Shown in pieces: positions 16,107 to 23,727 of a DNA stretch of 34,104 nucleotides. Source of the stretch: JAHIGH01 sp964564035 (GTDB lineage: Bacteria; Patescibacteriota; Microgenomatia; Levybacterales; UBA12049); contig CAZLZN010000018.1 in NCBI GenBank assembly GCA_964564035.1, positions 1-34,104 on the forward strand, written 5' to 3'. Every line of letters starts with the position of its first letter. The stretch's first letter is position 1. Made by a program: the position numbers and the translations under genes. Below the pieces are notes generated by a model. That model saw nothing but the letters and a program-made list of their open reading frames with translations, was not told where the DNA came from and searched no databases.

Positions 16107-16805
16107 ATGCAATTAAATTACAATGAAATTGAATCAAGATTATCGAGTTATGAAGATTTGATTTCAATTAAAGTCATAGAAAATAATGAGCCTTTTGTAA
16201 AATTAGATAATAGAATATTAAATGGTTATTTACCTCAATTCAGCGAGATGAAATCTATTACGGGAGATAGTGTTATCGTAAGAGAGAGCGTGCTGGACAT
16301 GTTAGTAGGGGCGCAAAAATTATTGGTTAAAAAAAATAGCGATCTAAGTCTTTATGTAACTTTTGGATATAGGACTCTTGAAATTCAGACCGAAAGATTT
16401 TTGAGTTTTATCAAGAATAACATAAACCGTTTTTATGAAAATCCCTATGATTTATATAACGCAGCCCATCCTTTTATAGCGGTGCCTACGGTAGCAGGGC
16501 ATCCAACAGGCGGCTCGGTAGATGTCACTATCAAAAATATAAAAGATCATAATTTTTTGAATTTCGGATCGGCTCAGTATGATTTTAGCACCAAGGATTG
16601 TTATGTATTTATTAATACGATATCCGATGAGGCGATGAGAAACCGCATGTTATTGAGAGATTGTATGCTTACGGCCGGTTTTGCGCCATATGATGGCGAG
16701 TGGTGGCATTTTTCTTACGGCGAGAGAGACTGGGCACATTATTATAAAAAGCCTAATGCTATTTATGGTCAAGTAAAAAGCGGGGATGTAAAGATGAAGA
16801 GTTAG
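16107..16805 (+). CDS. VanX-like D-Ala-D-Ala dipeptidase (peptidase M15)
   Basis: 232 aa. The zinc site of the M15 family is complete: GYRTLEIQ (substrate/Arg motif), VAGHPTGGSVDVTI (HxxxxxxD ligands) and GEWWHFSYGE (catalytic Glu and the third ligand His). No signal peptide is seen, as in cytosolic VanX/DdpX, so a role in D-Ala-D-Ala turnover or resistance-type hydrolysis is plausible. GATATA ends 6 nt before the ATG, hinting at a leaderless start, but no -35 is clear. Confidence 0.8.
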   Translation: MQLNYNEIESRLSSYEDLISIKVIENNEPFVKLDNRILNGYLPQFSEMKSITGDSVIVRESVLDMLVGAQKLLVKKNSDLSLYVTFGYRTLEIQTERFLSFIKNNINRFYENPYDLYNAAHPFIAVPTVAGHPTGGSVDVTIKNIKDHNFLNFGSAQYDFSTKDCYVFINTISDEAMRNRMLLRDCMLTAGFAPYDGEWWHFSYGERDWAHYYKKPNAIYGQVKSGDVKMKS

Positions 16806-16816
16806 GCATAAATTTT

Positions 16817-17341
16817 TTATTTTTGGGCTTCAGCGAAAGCAAGGCTTACCGCCTGTTCGGGGGTATTTGCGGTTAAAATCTTTCTTCTTTTGCGGTCATC
16901 CATAAAGGTATCAGCTAATTTGTCCGACCATCCTCCAAATCCTTTTAGGACTATCATGGGTATGTCCGCCTGGTAGGCAACTGCCAGTTCGTTGAGGGTG
17001 CCCGATCCTCCGCTGATAGCAATAACGGCATCACAGCTTAGAACGAGCGTGAATTCTCTGCCGCCTCCGCGCTCGAGTCCGGTCGGTATTACTATGTCGG
17101 CTTGTTTTTCAATAATGTTTTTAGTTTTGCCATAGGTAATACCTACGGTTAAACCACCCGCAGACTTGGCTCCTCTGCATGCAGCTGATGATAAAGAGTC
17201 AGTATCTTTTTCAGCTCCAAAAATAAGGACAGCGTTTTTTTCAGCAATCAGTTCACCAATTTTTTCAGCCGCCTTTTCCGCTTCGATAGAGTATTTCAGA
17301 TCGGCGCATGAGCCCAATACACCAATTTGGATTCTTTTCAT
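16817..17341 (-). CDS. SLOG/LOG-like Rossmann protein (TIGR00725 type)
   Basis: 174 aa single-domain protein. It opens with RIQIGVLGSCAD, has GGLTVGITYGKTKN, GLERGGGREFTLVLSCDAVIAISGGSGTLNEL and PMIVLKGFGGW. The GGxGTxxE motif is the nucleotide-binding signature of the SLOG superfamily ('lysine decarboxylase-like'/LOG). Members of the TIGR00725 branch lack an established activity. It lies 83 nt downstream of thrC on the same strand. Confidence 0.75.
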   Translation of the reverse strand: MKRIQIGVLGSCADLKYSIEAEKAAEKIGELIAEKNAVLIFGAEKDTDSLSSAACRGAKSAGGLTVGITYGKTKNIIEKQADIVIPTGLERGGGREFTLVLSCDAVIAISGGSGTLNELAVAYQADIPMIVLKGFGGWSDKLADTFMDDRKRRKILTANTPEQAVSLAFAEAQK

Positions 17342-17424
17342 AATTTTATAGTTTGATTTTATAGAACATTTAATGATTTTGCAAAAATTTGATTCTATTT
17401 TTGAGCCAGTGAGGTTTTAATTAT

Positions 17425-18930
17425 TCAGGGGCGGTTAACAAATTTTGTTATTTCGGGTGTGATGGATGATTTATCGGGTTTGAGGACGGGGATTTTTTGG
17501 GGGTTTAGTTTTTGAAGTTTTTGGATGTTTTTTGGGACTGAGGCGGTGGGGATTTCGGTGGTTATTTTTTTAAATATTTTGAAAATGTTTTTTTCGGATT
17601 TGCTAAAGACAGCATTGTAGGTGTCTTCGGGGAATTTGGACCAGTGGGCTGTCGCGCATGTGATGATCGGGATCTGTTTTTTCTCAGATTTTTTGTACCT
17701 TCTGACTACTTCTACCGCGACGGCAGTGTGGGGATCAATCAGGTAGCCGGTTTTATCCAGAGTATCCTTGATGCATTCCAGTGTCGCGCTGTTGTCAACC
17801 CAATCCGTAAAAATAAAGTTTTGCATATTTTTCAAAGTAGCGGAATCTACAGAAAAGCGTTTGGTTTTTTTGAGATCCTCCATCCATTTTTTTGTCTTGG
17901 CAGAACTGCCTGAGATTATATAGAGAAGGCGCTCCAAATTACTCGGGATCAGAATGTTCATGGACGGTGAAGGCGTATCCACGATGGCACGGCCGGTTAT
18001 GTCGATCGTGCCGGTTTGGAAAAACTCCGTCAGGACGTTGTTCGAATTGCTGGCGCAGATTATTTTACGGATCGGCAGACCCATTTGTTTTGCGAAAAAC
18101 GCCGCGAATATGTTGCCGAGATTGCCGGAGGGCACCGCGATATCGACGGGGTCTCCTATTTTGATCTTTTTTTGCTCGGACAGCTGAATATATGCCGATA
18201 AATAATAAATTATTTGGGGGACGAGTCTGCCCCAATTGATAGAATTCGCGGCGGAGAGAAGTATTTTGTGCTTATTTTTCAGGTCCAAATTGAAGTTTTC
18301 ATCTCCGAAAATTTCTTTGACTACTGTTTGGGCCGAGTCGAAATCGCCATTCACGGCAATTACACGGGCGTTTGACGCAGTGAACGTGGACATTGTCAGC
18401 TCCTGGATAGTCGATACGCCGCCGTCGGGGTAGAATGCTATGATTTTTATATTTTTTTTGTTTTTGTAGCCCTCGAGAGCGGCCGCGCCGGTGTCTCCGC
18501 TTGTCGCGACCAATATCAGGTAGGAATACGAACTTTTATTGATTTGGAGAGCTTCCGAGAAAAGAAGGGGCATGAATTGGAGAGCCATGTCTTTGAATGC
18601 GGCTGTCGGCCCGTGCCAGAGTTCGAGAATGTATTCATTTTCTCTCAGATGAACCAGAGGCGCGATTTTCGGATCATCGAAATTGGTGCTGTACGCATCA
18701 TTGATCAGCCGGGTCAGAACGCTGTCGGGAAAGTCGGTTTGTAATTGCTTCATCAGAAAGAGCGCGATCTCTTGGTAGGATTTGTTTTCGAGAGATTTTA
18801 ATTGACTCCGGCTAATTGTTGGGGTTTTTGTCGGCAGAAGTAATCCGCCGTCAGGCGCAAGGCCTTTGAGGAGCGCCTGTGAGAAAGTATATTTGGTTTT
18901 GTCGCCGCGAGTACTAAGATAAGTTATCAT
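17425..18930 (-). CDS. thrC: Threonine synthase
   Basis: PLP enzyme converting O-phosphohomoserine to threonine. The 501-aa length and the N-terminus (YLSTRGDKTKYTFSQALLKGLAPDGGLLLP) match the longer bacterial/fungal form. The PLP lysine is in GPTAAFKDMALQFM, with SGDTGAAALEGY and SGNLGNIFAAFFAKQMGLPI as further signatures. It is third in the minus-strand set asd-kinase-thrC (59-nt gap to the kinase) and is probably under the attenuator before asd. Confidence 0.94.
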   Translation of the reverse strand: MITYLSTRGDKTKYTFSQALLKGLAPDGGLLLPTKTPTISRSQLKSLENKSYQEIALFLMKQLQTDFPDSVLTRLINDAYSTNFDDPKIAPLVHLRENEYILELWHGPTAAFKDMALQFMPLLFSEALQINKSSYSYLILVATSGDTGAAALEGYKNKKNIKIIAFYPDGGVSTIQELTMSTFTASNARVIAVNGDFDSAQTVVKEIFGDENFNLDLKNKHKILLSAANSINWGRLVPQIIYYLSAYIQLSEQKKIKIGDPVDIAVPSGNLGNIFAAFFAKQMGLPIRKIICASNSNNVLTEFFQTGTIDITGRAIVDTPSPSMNILIPSNLERLLYIISGSSAKTKKWMEDLKKTKRFSVDSATLKNMQNFIFTDWVDNSATLECIKDTLDKTGYLIDPHTAVAVEVVRRYKKSEKKQIPIITCATAHWSKFPEDTYNAVFSKSEKNIFKIFKKITTEIPTASVPKNIQKLQKLNPQKIPVLKPDKSSITPEITKFVNRP

Positions 18931-18989
18931 AAAATAAATTTAAAGCTAAAAGCGTAAAATGCAAAATAAAAGTTCAAAATTCAAAATTA
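18931..18989. repeat. A-rich low-complexity spacer
   Basis: Imperfect units (AAAGCTAAAAGCGTAAAATGCAAAATAAAAG, TTCAAAATTCAAAATT) fill the gap between the kinase and thrC. They resemble 19620-19675 and the coding stretch 14605-14648. Confidence 0.55.
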
Positions 18990-19619
18990 TTATTTTTTCT
19001 CATGTGTTTTTATTTTTGAAATGAATTTTTCGGTTGTGAATGCCGGGTCTTTGAGCATTGTTACATCGAGCGTGATGTCGGCGAGTTTTTCGTAGCGGCT
19101 AGCGCGGTATTGAAGTAGAAGCGGATAGCACCTGGCGAGCGCTTCTAAATTTTCTTCACCCCTTTTTTTGTTAAAAATATCACCCCAGATAACAGGCTTT
19201 GGATCTTGTAAGTACAATTTATATTGTTTTTCGATAGCTTCAGGAGTTACCTTGAGATAAATTATTTTGGCTAATTTTGCCAGTTTATTTAATATATTTT
19301 TATTGAGGTAAATTAGGCTCCCGGTAGTGTCAATAACAATATTTTTTGATTCTTTTTCAATTAGCTTAAGAACCGATTGTAGAGATTCTTCTTCGAGGGA
19401 TAAATAGGTCTGACTCGTTTTTTTATATTGGTCTTCAAAAGGTTGCCCCATCCATTGGCCGACGCCGTTAAGCCCGCTGTGGCCAAGTTTTATTAGTTCC
19501 TTTTCCAGCTTTGATTCGATTAGTTCATCAATGGAATAACTTTTAAACCCTTTTTCTTCGAGTTTTTTTGTCCAAAATGATTTGCCGGCACCGGACATGC
19601 CGATGAGTGAGATGATCAT
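18990..19619 (-). CDS. Shikimate-kinase-like P-loop kinase
   Basis: 209 aa. Walker A is LIGMSGAGKSFW (residues 5-16). SIDELIE keeps the family's second Asp, and the C-terminus RASRYEKLADITLDV matches the shikimate-kinase end. By eye the shikimate-binding FR arginine is replaced (QTYLSLEE) and the GGG motif reads DTTGS, so the substrate is probably not shikimate. It sits between asd and thrC, where homoserine kinase would be expected, and no ThrB-type GHMP kinase is in the window. Its role as a homoserine kinase is a hypothesis. Confidence 0.65.
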   Translation of the reverse strand: MIISLIGMSGAGKSFWTKKLEEKGFKSYSIDELIESKLEKELIKLGHSGLNGVGQWMGQPFEDQYKKTSQTYLSLEEESLQSVLKLIEKESKNIVIDTTGSLIYLNKNILNKLAKLAKIIYLKVTPEAIEKQYKLYLQDPKPVIWGDIFNKKRGEENLEALARCYPLLLQYRASRYEKLADITLDVTMLKDPAFTTEKFISKIKTHEKK

Positions 19620-19675
19620 AAAACGTAAATTAAAAACTAAAAATTAAAAACGAAAAATGAAAAATGTAAAACATA
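19620..19675. repeat. A-rich low-complexity spacer
   Basis: Imperfect AAAAACTAAAAATT/AAAAACGAAAAATG/AAAAATGTAAAAC units lie between asd and the kinase gene. They are the same style as 18931-18989. Confidence 0.55.
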
Positions 19676-20749
19676 TTATATATATCCTTTTTTGGCTAGG
19701 AGTTCGGCCATGAGAATCGCGCCTCCGGCGGCTCCGCGCAGAGTATTGTGAGAGAGGGTCACGAATTTCCAGTCAAATATAGAGTCTTCGCGCAGTCTGC
19801 CCATAGTTATGCCCATGCCTTTTCCAAAATTGCGGTCGAGTCCTGTCTGAGGCCGGTTGTCCTCCTCGAAGTATTTTATAAATTCGGCAGGGGATGAAGG
19901 GAGATTGAGGTCAGCAATAGGATTGTAATTCGTGACAGCTTTGATAATTTCTCCACGCGTCGGAGTTTTTTTGAATTTTACGGAAACAGCAGCCATATGG
20001 CCGTTGGTCGCGGGAACCCGGATGCATGTCGCTGTAATGACAGGTTTTCGGGCGAGAGTAATTTTATTGTTTTTGAGAGTGCCCCAGATCTTCATGGGTT
20101 CTTTTTCGGATTTTTCTTCTTCTCCGCCGATAAAAGGTATCAGATTGTCGACCATTTCAGGCCAGTCTTTGAAAGTTTTTCCGGCGCCTGAGATCGCCTG
20201 CATGCTGGTAACGTTTATTTTGAGCGGCTCGAATTTTTTCAGAGCAGAAAGCACAGAGACGTATGATTGAATAGAGCAGTTGGGCTTGACGGCGATGAAG
20301 CCTTTGGTCCATCCTCTGTTTTTTTTCTGGAAATCAATTAATCGCGCATGCTGAGGATTAATTTCGGGCATGATCACGGGGACGTCGTCTGTCCAGCGAT
20401 TGGCGGAGTTATTTGAGATAACCGGGATGCCTGATGCGGCGTAGCTGTCTTCGAGTTTTTTTAACTCGTTTTTTTCGAGGTCAAGGGCGCAAAAAACAAA
20501 ATCTACATTTTTGGCGATCTCAGATATATCAGAGCTTACAGATTTTATTTTTAATTTCGCCAGGGATTTGGGCATTTTTTCCTCTATTTTCCAGCGATTT
20601 TCAACTGCTTTTTTGTATGATAAACCTTTTGATCTGGGGGAGGCCGCAAGTTCTACAACTTCGAACCAGGGATGGTTTTCAAGCAGAACGGCGAAGCGCT
20701 GTCCTACCATGCCCGTAGCCCCTAAAATTCCGACTTTGTATTTTTTCAT
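19676..20749 (-). CDS. asd: Aspartate-semialdehyde dehydrogenase
   Basis: Reduces aspartyl phosphate to aspartate semialdehyde, the branch point to threonine/methionine and lysine/DAP. It has the NADP loop KVGILGATGMVGQRFAVLL, the catalytic cysteine in KPNCSIQS, QAISGAGKTF, and the substrate/His motif CIRVPATNGHMAAVSV. The 357-aa length (archaeal/fungal-type subfamily) fits. The start is ATG 20749; an in-frame TTG at 20797 would begin inside the attenuator hairpins and is rejected. It is the first structural gene after a Thr/Ile-rich leader peptide and terminator, followed by the kinase (56-nt gap) and thrC. Confidence 0.92.
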   Translation of the reverse strand: MKKYKVGILGATGMVGQRFAVLLENHPWFEVVELAASPRSKGLSYKKAVENRWKIEEKMPKSLAKLKIKSVSSDISEIAKNVDFVFCALDLEKNELKKLEDSYAASGIPVISNNSANRWTDDVPVIMPEINPQHARLIDFQKKNRGWTKGFIAVKPNCSIQSYVSVLSALKKFEPLKINVTSMQAISGAGKTFKDWPEMVDNLIPFIGGEEEKSEKEPMKIWGTLKNNKITLARKPVITATCIRVPATNGHMAAVSVKFKKTPTRGEIIKAVTNYNPIADLNLPSSPAEFIKYFEEDNRPQTGLDRNFGKGMGITMGRLREDSIFDWKFVTLSHNTLRGAAGGAILMAELLAKKGYI

Positions 20750-20757
20750 ATAGTCAT

Positions 20758-20777
20758 AAAAAATCCCCTTGCGGGGA
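20758..20777 (-). terminator. Terminator/attenuator hairpin before asd
   Basis: TCCCC-GCAA-GGGGA (20777 down to 20764) is a 5-bp GC stem capped by a GNRA tetraloop and followed by six T (20763-20758). It ends only 8 nt before the asd ATG. It could end the sulP transcript and also act as segment 3:4 of an attenuator. Confidence 0.75.
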
Positions 20778-20823
20778 GATTGTTTTCGGTATAGCAACCT
20801 CCGCTAAATCATAGAGCAGGTTG
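20771..20823 (-). promoter_or_regulatory. Attenuator pairing segments 1, 2 and 3
   Basis: Segment 1 CAACCTGC (20823-20816) covers the codons ACA ACC TGC of the leader peptide. It can pair with segment 2 GCGGAGGTTG (20804-20795) through CAACCT/AGGTTG plus GC/GC. Segment 2 can instead pair with segment 3 CCCCGC (20776-20771) through GCGG/CCGC plus GG/CC with one bulged A, which blocks the terminator. The leader stop codon (20806-20804) sits at the start of segment 2. Confidence 0.7.
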
Positions 20824-20857
20824 TCTTAGTGAAAATACTAATTGAGCGAGTTTTCAT
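20804..20857 (-). CDS. Threonine/isoleucine-rich leader peptide
   Basis: A 17-codon frame, MKTRSISIFTKTTCSMI, ends in TAG. Four of 17 residues are Thr and three are Ile, including tandem Thr codons near the end. Those amino acids are the end products controlling thrL-type attenuation (E. coli ThrL is likewise a short Thr/Ile peptide starting MK). It lies just after a TTGACA-17-TAATGT promoter, with a predicted untranslated leader of about 4 nt, and is followed by mutually exclusive hairpins and asd. Function as a regulatory peptide is inferred. Confidence 0.72.
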   Translation of the reverse strand: MKTRSISIFTKTTCSMI

Positions 20858-20867
20858 TGTTATGTAA

Positions 20868-20896
20868 ACATTATCATAGTCTCCTCCTGCTGTCAA
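20868..20896 (-). promoter_or_regulatory. Promoter of the asd-kinase-thrC leader
   Basis: On the minus strand TTGACA (20896-20891), a 17-nt spacer and TAATGT (20873-20868). The -35 lies in the last codons of sulP. The predicted start is near 20861, just before the leader-peptide ATG (20857). Confidence 0.7.
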
Positions 20897-22706
20897 CGGA
20901 TTTGAGGTTTGATTTATTTTGATAGACGTAGGCGTATATGCTACGGGTGATATTGGAAAGATTTATTTTCGTTCTCGATTTACTGACTGCTTTATTTGTG
21001 TCTTTGACGTATTTCTTCAGGGGACAATTATCCGTATCGATATGAATCCCCTCTTTGTCCGCTTTGTTGATCAAGAACTCAACTGCTTCGTCTGTCTTGG
21101 TGAAGAAATGATCGTGTCCGACTTTGTCCATGAAGCCTGTGCGCTTCAGAACTTTTCTTACAGGGGTTTTGGTGTAGGCGAAATACAGCTGTTTGCCTGC
21201 CGAATGAAGGTTGTGATAAAGAGCGCGGAGTGCCTCTTCGCCTGTCGAGTCAATATCGTTGATTCCCACACTGACTATGAGTACGTAGGCTGTGTCAGGA
21301 TTATCGGCTATGTAATTAATTATTTCCTGCTCAAAGTATTCGGCATTGGCGAAGTATAATCGTGAATCAAGTCTGACTACGGCTATGTTGGCGCACTTTT
21401 TCATTTTGAAGCGGTTTGCGTCATGAAGCTGGCCGTCTTTGTATGTTGATACGAAAATAATGTTGGGCTTGACGCTTCTGTAAATGAAAAATCCTATTGA
21501 AAACAGAACGCCTGTCAGTATGCCTTTTTCGAGGTGCGGGGCAAAATAGAGCGTGGTTATAAAAGTGAGAAGGGCGGCGATGCCGTCATATTTTTTTGTA
21601 TGCCATATGTATTTTATTTTTTTGAGATCTATAAAAACAGAAACCGAATATACTATAACAGCCGCGAGTGTTACGCGGGGGATGATGGAAAAGATTTCGG
21701 TAAAAAAGAGCAGTACAAGGAGTACAACCAATGCCGTTGCTATGCCTGCTCTTTTGGAGCCGGCACCGACATTTAGGTTTACAGCCGTGCGCGAAAATGA
21801 TCCTGAAACAGGATAGCTCTGGGAAAACGAACCTATGATGTTTGCCAGCCCCTGGCCGATCAATTCTTTGTTGGGGTTTATTCTGTCTTTGGTTTTGATG
21901 GCAACAGCCTGCGATATCGAGATGGCTTCGGTAAATCCGATGAGGCCCATGGCGATCAGTGTCGGCAGAAATTGTTCGAGCAGAGCCAGATTGAGCGTAG
22001 GAGGGGAAAAGGCCGGGAGCCCAAGAGGAATATTTCCGACCAGAGGGCCGGAATAATTTATTAAATTTGCCAGCAGTGTTGAGGCGATAACCGTTACCAA
22101 TATTACGGGGATTTTTTTGCTGATCTTGCGGAGTATTGCCATAAATAACAGCGCCCAGATGCCCAAAGCCAGTGTTGTGATATCAATTCCGCTCATACTG
22201 CGGTCAATAAGGAGCAGAATTGACTGATACATGTGATTTTGGGCAGGAACGCTGATGTTTAGGAATTTTGGCAATTCTGTCGCGGCGATAATTATGGATG
22301 ATGCTGTAATAAAGCCGTATATTACAGGGTGAGAGATAAAGCTTATAAAATTACCCAGCTTGAGAATACCGAGAATCAGCTGGAAAATTCCAAGCATAAA
22401 TGCCATAAGCAGAGCGAGAGAGATGTATTCAGGGCTGCCGGGAGGATAATACTGATTCAATTCCGCAAAAGTCATTAGAGATAATATGGCTACCGGTCCT
22501 GTTGCCAGATATTTGCTGGATCCGAAGAAGGACGCAATCAGGGGAGGGAGAAGTGACGCGTATAGACCGAATTGCGGCGGCAAACCGGCAAGCTGGGCGT
22601 AAGCCAGGGATTGAGGTATAAGAATGAGGGCAACAGTTGTGCCGGCTATGATATCGTTTTTGAACGATTTAAACGAGTGCATATCGGGATATATCCAGTA
22701 TAGCAT
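20874..22706 (-). CDS. SulP family anion transporter with STAS domain
   Basis: 610 aa inner-membrane transporter for sulfate, bicarbonate or a similar anion; the substrate is not readable. The membrane part (about 10-400) opens with the SulP signature DIIAGTTVALILIPQSLAYAQLAGLPPQFGLYASLLPP. The STAS domain (about 440-540, VVRLDSRLYFANAEYFEQEI...DIDSTGEEALRAL) keeps the DxxG/S-T loop. The start at 22706 overlaps a TGCTATACT extended -10 (22705-22697). If that is the promoter, translation starts at Met9 (22682) with a leader of about 8 nt. It is divergent from the FKBP gene. Confidence 0.9.
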   Translation of the reverse strand: MLYWIYPDMHSFKSFKNDIIAGTTVALILIPQSLAYAQLAGLPPQFGLYASLLPPLIASFFGSSKYLATGPVAILSLMTFAELNQYYPPGSPEYISLALLMAFMLGIFQLILGILKLGNFISFISHPVIYGFITASSIIIAATELPKFLNISVPAQNHMYQSILLLIDRSMSGIDITTLALGIWALLFMAILRKISKKIPVILVTVIASTLLANLINYSGPLVGNIPLGLPAFSPPTLNLALLEQFLPTLIAMGLIGFTEAISISQAVAIKTKDRINPNKELIGQGLANIIGSFSQSYPVSGSFSRTAVNLNVGAGSKRAGIATALVVLLVLLFFTEIFSIIPRVTLAAVIVYSVSVFIDLKKIKYIWHTKKYDGIAALLTFITTLYFAPHLEKGILTGVLFSIGFFIYRSVKPNIIFVSTYKDGQLHDANRFKMKKCANIAVVRLDSRLYFANAEYFEQEIINYIADNPDTAYVLIVSVGINDIDSTGEEALRALYHNLHSAGKQLYFAYTKTPVRKVLKRTGFMDKVGHDHFFTKTDEAVEFLINKADKEGIHIDTDNCPLKKYVKDTNKAVSKSRTKINLSNITRSIYAYVYQNKSNLKSVDSRRRL

Positions 22707-22735
22707 TTTTGAGTCAAAAAAAAGTCCGGATGGGC

Positions 22736-22764
22736 TTGATGAACGACATTTTTTAGTGTATTAT
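22736..22764 (+). promoter_or_regulatory. Promoter, leaderless start of FKBP gene
   Basis: TTGATG (22736-22741), a 17-nt spacer and TATTAT (22759-22764) are followed by 6 nt and the ATG at 22771. The predicted transcript starts on the start codon. Confidence 0.7.
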
Positions 22765-22770
22765 ATTTTT

Positions 22771-23232
22771 ATGCCAAGGTCGGCTGTAATTGTTTTAGTT
22801 GTCGGAATAATCGCGCTTGTTATCGCTTCGATTTTTATATTCCGTATAACGGACGGTTTTTTGCAGGCGGGGGACACAAAACAAGAATCTATGAATGACT
22901 CAAAAACCGTAACAGAGTTGAAAATCGAAGATATAGAAGCCGGTACCGGCCAGGAAGTTAAGAGCGGGGATACGGTCGTGATCCATTACAAGGGGACGCT
23001 GACCGACGGGACCAAATTCGACAGTTCTTATGACCGGGGTACGCCGTTTGAGACGCAGATCGGTGTAGGGCAAGTAATAAAAGGATGGGATGAGGGCGTT
23101 GTGGGGATGAAGGTCGGCGGAAAAAGAAAGCTTACGATCCCGCCGGATATGGGTTATGGTGCGCAGGCTGTTGGTCCGATACCTGCAAATTCCACACTTA
23201 TCTTCGAAGTGGAGCTTATAGGTGTTAAGTAA
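22771..23232 (+). CDS. FKBP-type peptidyl-prolyl isomerase, membrane anchored
   Basis: 153 aa: an N-terminal TM anchor (AVIVLVVGIIALVIASIFIF), a linker, then one FKBP domain (about 47-153). It has VKSGDTVVIHYKGTLTDGTKFDSSYDRGTPFE, IKGWDEGVVGMKVGGKRKLTIPPDMGYG and PANSTLIFEVELI, with the core aromatic and Asp residues retained. It probably assists folding of exported proteins. ATG 22771 is chosen from the promoter; an upstream extension to 22624 overlaps the sulP promoter region and is not coding. Confidence 0.9.
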   Translation: MPRSAVIVLVVGIIALVIASIFIFRITDGFLQAGDTKQESMNDSKTVTELKIEDIEAGTGQEVKSGDTVVIHYKGTLTDGTKFDSSYDRGTPFETQIGVGQVIKGWDEGVVGMKVGGKRKLTIPPDMGYGAQAVGPIPANSTLIFEVELIGVK

Positions 23233-23241
23233 ACCGCGGTG

Positions 23242-23664
23242 CTAAATGATTTGAGGTTTTTCTTTGTCTTCTTTTGCTGTTTTACTTTCAGTCAGGAGGA
23301 CTATACCCGCAGTTATTAACGCGAGATTTTTCAGAGCGTATTCTCCTGCCAGGGAGAGCACCGGAAAGCGGGGATCGAAGCCCTGAGTAATAAGCGCGGT
23401 GATCGTCACAAGTGTCAGTAATACGATCATGATGAGTGCTGAAAATCTATAAGTGCGCTTGAGGAAGAGGCCGATTCCGATGAGTATTTCCAGGAAAGCT
23501 ACAGCGAAAAGAAAGATTTGGGACTCTCCGAGTGTCTGAGGCAGGGAGCTTTTTAATATTTCAAGACTTGGTGAGACATTGAACATCTTGAGCACTCCGA
23601 ACCATATAAATATGATGCCGAGTGCAAAGCGAAGCGAGATAAGCGGGTAGTCTTTGCGGAACAT
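23242..23664 (-). CDS. DoxX family membrane protein
   Basis: 140 aa with four TM helices. SLRFALGIIFIWFGVLKMF (first helix) and FLEILIGIGLFLKRTYRFSAL match the DoxX/DoxD-like family. The function is uncertain; some members are linked to quinone-related redox or thiosulfate metabolism. It is convergent with the FKBP gene (9-nt gap). A TGATATAAT extended -10 (23679-23671) ends 6 nt before its ATG. Confidence 0.75.
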   Translation of the reverse strand: MFRKDYPLISLRFALGIIFIWFGVLKMFNVSPSLEILKSSLPQTLGESQIFLFAVAFLEILIGIGLFLKRTYRFSALIMIVLLTLVTITALITQGFDPRFPVLSLAGEYALKNLALITAGIVLLTESKTAKEDKEKPQII

Positions 23665-23670
23665 AGGGAG

Positions 23671-23679
23671 ATTATATCA
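23671..23679 (-). promoter_or_regulatory. Extended -10, leaderless start of DoxX gene
   Basis: TGATATAAT on the minus strand ends 6 nt before the ATG at 23664. No good -35 is seen, as is usual for extended -10 promoters. Confidence 0.6.
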
Positions 23680-23727
23680 GATCAGATAAGTATTGAGTAA
23701 ATATTTTATGTTTGATAATCTAAATTG

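Noticed and set aside
20750..20797. A longer asd start (TTG at 20797) adding 16 residues
   Set aside because: It would start inside the attenuator and translate through the terminator stem; ATG 20749 begins directly at the conserved KVGILGATGMVGQ region.
22624..22770. N-terminal extension of the FKBP gene
   Set aside because: It runs antisense to the sulP 5' end and across a strong promoter; ATG 22771 opens with a clean membrane anchor.
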